Source: an uncultured bacterium (GTDB lineage: Bacteria; Cyanobacteriota; Vampirovibrionia; Gastranaerophilales; Gastranaerophilaceae). From it: DNA of 13,352 nt. The notes beneath the pieces are model-generated. The model searched no databases. It saw only the letters and a list, made by a program, of their open reading frames with translations, and had not been told where the DNA came from. Within the stretch, counting starts at the first letter, position 1, and each line of letters starts with the position of its first letter. The translations under genes were made by a program, and so were the position numbers. The stretch is taken from positions 1 through 13,352 of the forward strand of contig URPS01000056.1 in the NCBI GenBank assembly GCA_900549855.1, read 5' to 3'. Shown here piece by piece: positions 1 to 5,715 of this stretch.

Positions 1-161
1 AACCGTTTGAAATCTACGGACAATCAATTAGCGATTTTACTTCCAACGAAACAATCGCCAATAATCCAAAATTCAATTCTGACTTTTTAGCAAGTTATAC
101 AAAGCACACAGGCACGGTAGAAGATGCTATCAGAAAAGCGAAAGAGAACGTAAGATTGTAA
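1..161 (+). CDS. C-terminal end of an unrecognised protein (5' partial)
   Basis: Reading from base 3, the frame is open for 52 codons to a TAA at 159-161; its start lies outside the window. The visible part is hydrophilic. It contains DFTSNETIANNPKFNSDF and ends in a basic, helix-like tail (EDAIRKAKENVRL). The other two forward frames hit stops early, which supports this frame. I do not recognise the family. The next gene starts 25 bp downstream on the same strand, so the two could be co-transcribed. Because that neighbour looks like a phage or conjugative-element accessory protein, this tail may belong to the same element. That link is inference only. Confidence 0.55.
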   Translation, partial: PFEIYGQSISDFTSNETIANNPKFNSDFLASYTKHTGTVEDAIRKAKENVRL

Positions 162-186
162 AATTCATTCGTGTTACAATAAACCA

Positions 187-873
187 ATGAGCAACTTTTT
201 AGAACAATTAAAACTATCACGAAAAGATGGAAAAGTTGTAGATGTAGTTTTCTACAATAATGTTGGAATTGAAAATGTTGAAATTTTGGATATCAAGCAA
301 CTCAAGTTTGAAGGTATGAAAACCAAAGATATTAAAAAAGCTTTGATACGAGATGTTGTATTTAAGAGTGATGAAAAATTGTATCTTCAAAATAAGATAT
401 CCAATATTACAGCATTGTTACCAAGGAAGCATTTAACTAAAATTATATCAACAGTTTTTAGGCGAGATATTGAGAGTAGATATTCATACTTAAAAAAAGA
501 AATAATTTCTAACGTAGATACAATTTTCTACAATGCAATCCCAATATTAAAACACCCAGAATTAAAATCTGAAATTTTGTATGATTATCAATACATTCAT
601 CGTTTTGCATTACCTTTAAAAATAGGCGGAATACTATTTCTGGTAATGATTACAGTTAAAGAACGTATTGACCATGATGACATCACCATTGATGAATTCG
701 CAATTTATGACTTATATTCAGAGGCTCAAAAACGTAAAAATCCACTTGGTAGTTCCTCCACAGCTTCTGTAGGAAATAACCCTATGACCACCTGTAGCCA
801 TTACCAAATGGATACTTACAGTATAAACGATTTAAGAGCCTTTGTCAATCGTAGTATAACTAATTTTGAGTAA
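187..873 (+). CDS. LPD3/PBECR-like (barnase-fold) mobile-element-associated protein
   Basis: This is a 228-aa soluble protein with no signal peptide or clear membrane span. The N-terminal 90 residues are lysine-rich and unrecognised. Residues about 100-180 run from SYLKKEIISNVDTIFYNAI through KHPEL and IHRFALPLKIGGILFLVMI to a charged VKER and then an acidic, Tyr-containing strand (FAIYDLYSE). That helix plus beta-strand layout resembles the LPD3/PBECR family of barnase-EndoU-RelE-like domains. In phages and conjugative elements these are found at the ends of large polyvalent or MuF proteins. A short tail, YSINDLRAFVNRSI, ends the protein. Here the domain is nearly free-standing. Catalytic residues cannot be assigned from sequence alone, so nuclease activity is not claimed. 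The ATG has no strong Shine-Dalgarno. The family call is from recall and moderate; coding status is more secure. Confidence 0.6.
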   Translation: MSNFLEQLKLSRKDGKVVDVVFYNNVGIENVEILDIKQLKFEGMKTKDIKKALIRDVVFKSDEKLYLQNKISNITALLPRKHLTKIISTVFRRDIESRYSYLKKEIISNVDTIFYNAIPILKHPELKSEILYDYQYIHRFALPLKIGGILFLVMITVKERIDHDDITIDEFAIYDLYSEAQKRKNPLGSSSTASVGNNPMTTCSHYQMDTYSINDLRAFVNRSITNFE

Positions 874-954
874 TCGTAAAATTGCTGTCAGGCAATGTTA
901 TAATATTACAACTTTTAATATATGCGATTGCTTCTTGAACTCACCTTATGTTGG

Positions 955-968
955 TTCGTAGTTCGTAG
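955..968 (+). repeat. Tandem 7-bp direct repeat (TTCGTAG x2)
   Basis: Two adjacent copies of TTCGTAG lie directly before the palindrome at 969-999. The function is unknown. It may simply reflect local slippage next to a secondary structure. Confidence 0.5.
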
Positions 969-999
969 GTCGTGTTGGACAATTGTCATCCAACACGAC
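969..999. repeat. Perfect 11-bp inverted repeat with 9-nt loop
   Basis: GTCGTGTTGGA (969-979) and TCCAACACGAC (989-999) are perfect reverse complements separated by CAATTGTCA. The GC-rich stem stands out in very AT-rich surroundings. No T-run follows on either strand, so it is not a textbook intrinsic terminator. It could be a transcript-ending or stabilising hairpin after the 187-873 gene, an operator, or a recombination or element-end site. The sequence shows the symmetry directly; the role is undetermined. Confidence 0.7.
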
Positions 1000-1076
1000 A
1001 AATATACTGTAAACTTTTGTAACAAACAATTTTACATTCCCCTCAAAAAAGTCAATTTTTTCTAAAAAAAATACTT

Positions 1077-1082
1077 TATATA
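1077..1082 (+). promoter_or_regulatory. Candidate -10 box upstream of the GNAT/membrane-protein pair
   Basis: TATATA sits 33 bp before the ATG at 1116, at the end of an A/T-rich stretch. No good -35 hexamer lies at the usual spacing; only T-rich sequence is there. Two copies of GGTTAGGTA follow at 1088-1096 and 1103-1111, followed by GGTT directly before the ATG. They supply the only AGG-type ribosome-binding sequence. Confidence 0.25.
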
Positions 1083-1087
1083 AGTAA

Positions 1088-1111
1088 GGTTAGGTAAAAA
1101 TAGGTTAGGTA
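1088..1111 (+). repeat. Two GGTTAGGTA repeats in the 5' leader of the GNAT gene
   Basis: Identical 9-mers start at 1088 and 1103, 15 bp apart. A further GGTT (1112-1115) abuts the start codon. They cover the expected ribosome-binding region, so they may affect translation initiation or be a regulator site. The repeat is seen directly; the function is inferred. Confidence 0.45.
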
Positions 1112-1115
1112 GGTT

Positions 1116-1754
1116 ATGATTAATAATATTGCATCTATGGACATGCGTCCACAGATAGCGGTAGCTAAACCAACGGCTTCAGTGTCAAGTTTTAGCATGC
1201 CGCCAATTCTGGGGTTTAAAACGCCAATTTTAAATCAGAAGGCATTAATTAAGGTTAAAAAAATAAAAAGAGGAGATAATATAATTATCCCCGGATGTAT
1301 AGATTCAGACTATGTAGATATAGTGGAAGAAGAGGTTCCAATACAGTATAGTGGTGGAGGAGGTACGAACTTTTTTGAAAGTTCGGGCTTTGCAGCACCA
1401 CCAATAAAAAGACGAATACAGTATCTTAAAAACTGTTATATAATAGACTATATTCAATCGCCAAAAGCTCGTTGCGGGCTAGGAAGTGAGGCGGTCAAGA
1501 ACCTTGCGGAGAAAGCAATGTTTGATCCGAAAGCAGAAGGGAGGATTGTGACCTTTTCGGCACCTATGACCAAAGAGTCATCGCCCGCACTCTTCTTCTA
1601 TAAGCTGGGGTTTAGGTTTACGAGTCCGGAAGCGAACGAATATATGGAGGAATGTCTGATTAAAAAAATACCCGATATTCCGGCTCAGGTAGGAATGATG
1701 TATTTACCTAAGAGCCGGTTGCATAAACTGTTACGATACGGAGAACTTTTCTAA
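1116..1754 (+). CDS. GNAT-fold N-acetyltransferase-like protein
   Basis: This 212-aa protein has a low-complexity N-terminus (residues 1-40, rich in Pro, Ser and Ala) and no signal peptide. A loop near 79-95 contains a run of glycines. Residues about 104-170 look like the core of a GNAT acetyltransferase. A strand (NCYIIDYIQ) is followed by the acetyl-CoA loop R119-C-G-L-G-S124, matching the family R/Q-x-x-G-x-G/A signature. A helix then runs through AVKNLAEKA, a strand follows (GRIVTFSAP), and motif B is SPALFFYKLGFRF (156-168). GNAT enzymes transfer acetyl from acetyl-CoA to amines or protein N-termini; the substrate here is unknown. The tail (ECLIKKIPDIP..MMYLP) matches, by recall, a group of GNAT-like proteins common in Gastranaerophilales. 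The stop overlaps the start of the next gene by one base, so the two are probably translationally coupled. Confidence 0.75.
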   Translation: MINNIASMDMRPQIAVAKPTASVSSFSMPPILGFKTPILNQKALIKVKKIKRGDNIIIPGCIDSDYVDIVEEEVPIQYSGGGGTNFFESSGFAAPPIKRRIQYLKNCYIIDYIQSPKARCGLGSEAVKNLAEKAMFDPKAEGRIVTFSAPMTKESSPALFFYKLGFRFTSPEANEYMEECLIKKIPDIPAQVGMMYLPKSRLHKLLRYGELF

Positions 1755-2056
1755 TGACTGATGTTAATAACAACATATTAGAAGGACGCTATTCTTGTGA
1801 TACAAAAATTAAACGTCCGGCAATGACAGTAGCTGACGCACCGGCAGCGTTACCTAAGCATGCTCTTTTTTCTGAAAAAGAAGCTAATCGAAGGATGAAA
1901 GCTTTAAACGCTGATATTTATGAAGGTACAAAAAAGGAGAAAAGCAAAAATGAGTTTAATAAGTCACTATATTTTAAGATTTTTGGCTGTGTTGGTATCG
2001 CAGCCGCAGGTATCGCCGGTATTAGTAAAATACGAGGATGGATAAACGGAAAGTAG
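1754..2056 (+). CDS. Small single-pass membrane protein, unknown function
   Basis: This is a 100-aa protein. Residues 1-70 are hydrophilic, with a charged helical segment SEKEANRRMKALNADIYEG (40-58) and a Lys/Glu-rich patch at 59-70. A single hydrophobic Gly/Ala-rich span follows at about 72-91 (YFKIFGCVGIAAAGIAGI), and the tail is short and basic (SKIRGWINGK). There is no signal peptide. The pattern suggests a C-terminally anchored inner-membrane protein with its N-terminus in the cytoplasm. The ATG overlaps the TAA of the GNAT-like gene by one base, which suggests stop-start coupled translation and a shared task. I do not recognise a named family, though similar small proteins seem to recur in Gastranaerophilales-like genomes. 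Confidence 0.7.
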   Translation: MTDVNNNILEGRYSCDTKIKRPAMTVADAPAALPKHALFSEKEANRRMKALNADIYEGTKKEKSKNEFNKSLYFKIFGCVGIAAAGIAGISKIRGWINGK

Positions 2057-2103
2057 AGGGTTAGAGGCATTGATGATTAGACGCTTAGCAAAATTTAAAA
2101 TAG

Positions 2104-2137
2104 CTACGCATCCAAGCTTCTACGCATCTTCGCATCC
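2104..2137 (+). repeat. Short direct repeats CTACGCATC / CGCATCC
   Basis: CTACGCATC occurs at 2104-2112 and 2120-2128, and CGCATCC follows at 2131-2137. The related text CGCATCTAAGC appears again in the ahcY/fliD intergenic gap near 5695. These could be remnants of a short dispersed intergenic repeat in this genome. The direct repeats are visible; their dispersal cannot be judged from one window. Confidence 0.45.
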
Positions 2138-2157
2138 ATTAATATAATCTTAATAAG

Positions 2158-2187
2158 TTGTTTTTAAATTTTATGATAAAATATATT
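2158..2187 (+). promoter_or_regulatory. Candidate sigma-70-type promoter for the glmS operon
   Basis: TTGTTT (2158-2163) and TATATT (2182-2187) are separated by 18 bp in the 257-bp gap before glmS. This would give a leader of about 120 nt. The leader includes an AAGGAG (2203-2208) with no start codon behind it, then T/A-rich text up to the weak ribosome-binding site GCGAGG (2303-2308). AT-rich sequence makes chance matches likely, so this is tentative. Confidence 0.35.
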
Positions 2188-2313
2188 TGTTAGTTTAGTT
2201 TTAAGGAGTTTTATTAGAATATAAGCGCTGGTTTTGTAGATAAATTTTGGCTTAAACTTCTTCTTAACTTCTAAACTACTAAACTTTTCAATTAAATAAA
2301 GAGCGAGGTTATT

Positions 2314-4158
2314 ATGTGCGGAATTGTTGGATATATTGGAAATAAAAAAGCCATTGATGTATTGTTGGAAGGATTAACCAATCTGGAATACAGAGGGTAT
2401 GATTCAGCGGGTGTTGCAGTTAATGTTGATGGCAAAGTTGAATTGTATAAGGCAGAAGGTAAACTTCAAAATCTTAAAAATATTGTAGAAAAAAATTATA
2501 CAGAAATTTCAAAATCAACAATCGGTATTGGTCATATTCGTTGGGCTACTCACGGTGCGCCAACAGTTATTAATGCCCATCCGCATACTTGTAATTGTGG
2601 TAAAGTTGCAGTTGTTCACAATGGTATTATAGAAAACTTTAAAGAATTAAGAGCAAAACTTGAAAAACAAGGATGTACATTCCGTTCTCAAACTGATACA
2701 GAAACTGTTGCTCACCTAGTTGCAACAAAATATGCTCAAACAAAAGATTTAACAGAAGCAGTAAGACTTGCTACAAAAGAAATTGAAGGTGCTTATGCTC
2801 TTTGCGTAATACACCAAGACGTTAAAGATACTATTGTTGCAACAAGAAGAAACGCTCCTTTGCTGGTAGGTATTGGTGAAGGTGAGTATTACATCGCTTC
2901 TGACGTTCCTGCGATAATTCAATATACAAAAAAAGCAATGTATATTGATGATAATCAGATTGTGACACTAACTCCAAATTCTATGAATTTGATTGACATA
3001 GATAACAACCCAATTCAAGGTAAAGTAGAAATGCTTCCTTGGGAACCGGTTGCTTTGAGCAAAATGGGCTATAAACACTTTATGCTTAAAGAAATTCACG
3101 AACAACCTGATGTAGTTAGAAACGTATTATCAGGTAAACTTCATGCAATGGACGAACCTATTCATTTGAAAGAAGTTACATTAGATAAAGAAACATTGAA
3201 GAATTTAAATAGAATTCAAATTGTAGCTTGCGGAACATCTCTTCATGCCGCAATGATTGGTAAATACATTATAGAAGATTTTTGCGGAATTGCAGTTGAT
3301 GTAGAACCATCCAGCGAATATATTTACAGAAAAACTATTACAGATAAAAATACTCTTGTAATCGGTGTTTCTCAATCAGGTGAAACAGCTGATACTATTA
3401 CTGCTGTAAGACAAGCGAAAGCAAAAGGTTCACACATATTAATTGTGACAAACAGACCTGATTCAACAATGGCAAGAGAAGCAGATAGTCTTGTTCCTGT
3501 TTATGCAGGCATTGAAGTTTCTGTAGCTGCTACAAAATCTTATATGGCGCAGTTGATTTCTTTCTATCTTCTTGCAATTTATATGGCAGAAGTTAAAGGA
3601 ACAATGCAAGAAAAAGATTTGGCTGATTTGAAACACGAGCTTATTGTTCTGCCTCAAAAAATTGAAAAAGTTCTTTCTCATAAGGAAGATATTCAAAAAT
3701 GTGCAAGAGCATTTTCTAACTCAAAAGATTTCATTTTTATTGCAAGAGGTATAAATTATCCGACTGCTTTAGAAGGTGCTTTAAAACTAAAGGAAATCAG
3801 TTATATTAATGCAACAGGCTATACTGCAGGTGAACTTAAACATGGACCGATTGCAATGTTGGATGAAACTATGCCGGTACTTTCGATTTTAATGAAAGGA
3901 AAAGTATATGATAAGATTTTATCAAATTCAGAAGAAGCAAGAGCAAGAAATGCCAGAATGATTGCTTTAACTGATTCAAATGATGACAAATTAAGTGAAT
4001 TGTTTGGTTATATAATTAGAATTCCTGAAATTTCAGAAATTCTTTCGCCGGCTCTTGCTATTGTTCCTTTGCAGTTGTTGGCATATTATATAGCAGAATT
4101 CTTAGGTAAAGATGTTGACCAACCTAGGAACTTAGCAAAATCTGTTACAGTAGAATAG
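2314..4158 (+). CDS. glmS: Glutamine--fructose-6-phosphate aminotransferase (isomerizing), GlmS
   Basis: GlmS makes glucosamine 6-phosphate from fructose 6-phosphate and glutamine. This is the committed step toward UDP-GlcNAc for peptidoglycan and outer-envelope glycans, and it takes place in the cytosol. The 614-aa length is normal. The N-terminal class II glutaminase has the nucleophile Cys2 (MCGIVGYIG, Cys1 after Met removal), RGYDSAGVA (27-35), GHIRWATHG (73-81) and HNGIIENF (102-109). Two SIS sugar-phosphate domains follow. The first has CGTSLHAAM (306-314), SQSGETADT (353-361) and TNRPDSTMAREAD (379-391). The second has ARGINYPTALEGALKLKE (477-494) and GELKHGPIA (506-514). The canonical C-terminus AKSVTVE carries the ring-opening Lys609. 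All expected active-site residues are present. It heads a probable operon with the 54-aa ORF and ahcY. No glmS ribozyme is apparent upstream. Confidence 0.98.
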   Translation: MCGIVGYIGNKKAIDVLLEGLTNLEYRGYDSAGVAVNVDGKVELYKAEGKLQNLKNIVEKNYTEISKSTIGIGHIRWATHGAPTVINAHPHTCNCGKVAVVHNGIIENFKELRAKLEKQGCTFRSQTDTETVAHLVATKYAQTKDLTEAVRLATKEIEGAYALCVIHQDVKDTIVATRRNAPLLVGIGEGEYYIASDVPAIIQYTKKAMYIDDNQIVTLTPNSMNLIDIDNNPIQGKVEMLPWEPVALSKMGYKHFMLKEIHEQPDVVRNVLSGKLHAMDEPIHLKEVTLDKETLKNLNRIQIVACGTSLHAAMIGKYIIEDFCGIAVDVEPSSEYIYRKTITDKNTLVIGVSQSGETADTITAVRQAKAKGSHILIVTNRPDSTMAREADSLVPVYAGIEVSVAATKSYMAQLISFYLLAIYMAEVKGTMQEKDLADLKHELIVLPQKIEKVLSHKEDIQKCARAFSNSKDFIFIARGINYPTALEGALKLKEISYINATGYTAGELKHGPIAMLDETMPVLSILMKGKVYDKILSNSEEARARNARMIALTDSNDDKLSELFGYIIRIPEISEILSPALAIVPLQLLAYYIAEFLGKDVDQPRNLAKSVTVE

Positions 4159-4166
4159 TAGAAATT

Positions 4167-4331
4167 ATGCGAGTTGAATCACAAATAGTAAAAATCCCAA
4201 AATTAAATAACTTATCAGTAGAAAATATTGAATTCGAGTTAACAAAACTAAACATAACGCCCTTAAGATGGGCAATTGTGCATGTTGATGATAAAATATT
4301 TACGATAAGTGTTGCTAATTTAATGGAATAG
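4167..4331 (+). CDS. 54-aa small protein between glmS and ahcY, unknown function
   Basis: ATG at 4167 to TAG at 4329-4331 encodes 54 residues, starting MRVESQIVKIPKLNNLSVEN and ending in a compact hydrophobic segment, PLRWAIVHVDDKIFTISVA. It starts 8 bp after the glmS stop. Its stop codon overlaps the Shine-Dalgarno of ahcY (GGAAGGA at 4331-4337). That tight packing argues for a real, co-transcribed gene. The alternating hydrophobic pattern suggests a small beta-rich fold. There is no signal peptide or membrane span. I do not recognise a family. An alternative is that the gap is just untranslated spacer; the fit of both gene ends makes that less likely. Confidence 0.6.
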   Translation: MRVESQIVKIPKLNNLSVENIEFELTKLNITPLRWAIVHVDDKIFTISVANLME

Positions 4332-4341
4332 GAAGGAAATT

Positions 4342-5607
4342 ATGAACTCTACTCAATTAAAATGTGATATAAAAGATATTAATTTGGCTGAACAAGGCAA
4401 GAATAACATAGAATGGGCAATGAAAGACATGCCTGTTTTGAGAAAGATTAGAGAAAGATTTCTAAGAGAGAAACCATTTGTAGGACTTAAACTTTCTGCT
4501 TGCGTACATTTGACAAAAGAAACAGCAGCATTAGTTATTACGATGATGGAAGGTGGTGCAGAGCCTTTATTAATTGCTTCAAGTCCATTGTCAACGCAAG
4601 ATGATGTTGCAGCTGCACTTGTTAAATATTGGAGAATTCCCGTTCTTGGTTATGCCGGAGAACCAAAAGAAGTTTATAGAGCACACTTGCAAGATGCGTT
4701 GGATTTCAATCCGGATATGATTATTGATGATGGTGGAGATTTAGTTGCCACTTTGCATGCAACAAGACCGGAATTAGCAAAAAAACTTATTGGTGCAACA
4801 GAAGAAACAACTACAGGGATTATTCGTTTAGAAGCTTTGGAAAAACAAGGTGAACTTTTGTTCCCAACATTAGGTGTTAATACAAGTTTAACCAAACATT
4901 TGTATGATAACAGATATGGTACCGGACAAAGTGCTATGGATGGCATTATGCGTGCTACAAATGTACTTATTGCAGGCAAGACTGTTGTTGTATCAGGTTA
5001 TGGTTGGTGTGGAAGAGGCTGCGCATTAAGAGCAAAAGCATTAGGTGCAAATGTTATTGTATGCGAAGTTAATCCGCTTAAGGCTTTAGAAGCTGCAATG
5101 GAAGGTTATAGAGTTATGCCGATTGCGGAAGCTGCAAAAGAAGGCGATATTTTCTTGACTGTAACAGGAGATAAGCATGTTGTAGATATTCATCACATTA
5201 TGGAGATGAAAGACGGTGCGATGGTATGTAATGCCGGTCATTTTGATTCAGAAGTTAATGTTCCGGAATTGAAGAAGTTGGCGGTCGAAATAAATAGAAT
5301 TCGTCCTTATTTAGATGAATATAAACTTGAAAACGGAAAATCAATTTATGTACTTGCTGAAGGTGGACTTGTAAATCTTGTTGCAGCAGAAGGTCACCCT
5401 GCATCAGTAATGGATATGAGTTTTGCTAATCAGGCATTGGGAATAGAATTTTTGGTTAAAAATAGGGGTAGATTAGAAAATAAACTATATACCTTGCCGG
5501 AACATGTTGATATGGAAATTGCTAAATTAAAACTTGATTCAATGGGAATTTCTATTGATACATTAACAGCAGAACAAGAAAACTATTTGAATAGCTGGAA
5601 ATTCTAG
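4342..5607 (+). CDS. ahcY: Adenosylhomocysteinase (S-adenosyl-L-homocysteine hydrolase)
   Basis: The enzyme reversibly splits S-adenosylhomocysteine into adenosine and homocysteine, using bound NAD. It relieves product inhibition of methyltransferases and feeds the methionine cycle. The 421-aa length and the motifs fit the short Thermotoga/archaeal-type branch, which lacks the insertion of the long bacterial form. Substrate-site residues include ACVHLTKETA (53-62, with His56, Thr58 and Glu60), SPLSTQDDVAAAL (81-93), IDDGGDL (128-134) and EETTTG (154-159). The catalytic stretch VNTSLTKHLYDNRYGTGQS (179-197) supplies Lys185, Asp189 and Asn190. The NAD fold has SGYGWCGRG (218-226) with GxGxxG, and Glu242. 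NAGHFDSEV (297-305) and EGHPASVMDMSFANQ (350-364) complete the site. A strong ribosome-binding site, GGAAGGA, lies 4 bp before ATG. Some archaeal members prefer S-inosylhomocysteine; the retained Thr58 and Glu60 favour an adenine substrate, by inference. Confidence 0.96.
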   Translation: MNSTQLKCDIKDINLAEQGKNNIEWAMKDMPVLRKIRERFLREKPFVGLKLSACVHLTKETAALVITMMEGGAEPLLIASSPLSTQDDVAAALVKYWRIPVLGYAGEPKEVYRAHLQDALDFNPDMIIDDGGDLVATLHATRPELAKKLIGATEETTTGIIRLEALEKQGELLFPTLGVNTSLTKHLYDNRYGTGQSAMDGIMRATNVLIAGKTVVVSGYGWCGRGCALRAKALGANVIVCEVNPLKALEAAMEGYRVMPIAEAAKEGDIFLTVTGDKHVVDIHHIMEMKDGAMVCNAGHFDSEVNVPELKKLAVEINRIRPYLDEYKLENGKSIYVLAEGGLVNLVAAEGHPASVMDMSFANQALGIEFLVKNRGRLENKLYTLPEHVDMEIAKLKLDSMGISIDTLTAEQENYLNSWKF

Positions 5608-5637
5608 CAAAATTATAAAAGTTTAAAAATTTATGCG

Positions 5638-5657
5638 CACAGTGAATACACTTAGTG
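5638..5657. terminator. Candidate bidirectional terminator hairpin between ahcY and the fliD-like gene
   Basis: CACAGTG (5638-5644) can pair with CACT-TA-GTG (5649-5657) around an AATA loop: 7 bp with a 2-nt bulge. On the + strand it is followed by TGATTTTGTT. On the - strand it is followed by CGCATAAATTTTTAAAC, which is T-rich. It lies in the 108-bp gap between two convergent genes, where a shared terminator is expected. The stem is modest, so confidence is limited. Confidence 0.4.
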
Positions 5658-5715
5658 TGATTTTGTTGCGTGTCAATAAATAGCTAATCTTTTTCGCATC
5701 TAAGCTCTATATTTC

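Noticed and set aside
881..896. ATTGC/GCAAT hairpin after the 187-873 gene as a terminator
   Set aside because: The stem is only 5 bp, AT-rich and without a following T-run.
2223..2313. Possible glmS ribozyme (AAGCGCTGG before glmS)
   Set aside because: Only the first few bases resemble the ribozyme start. The conserved core is not seen, and only about 90 nt remain before the start codon, which is too short for the full fold.
3463..3696. - strand ORF within glmS, and a similar one at 4674-4979 within ahcY
   Set aside because: Both lie wholly inside well-identified genes on the other strand and have no family features.
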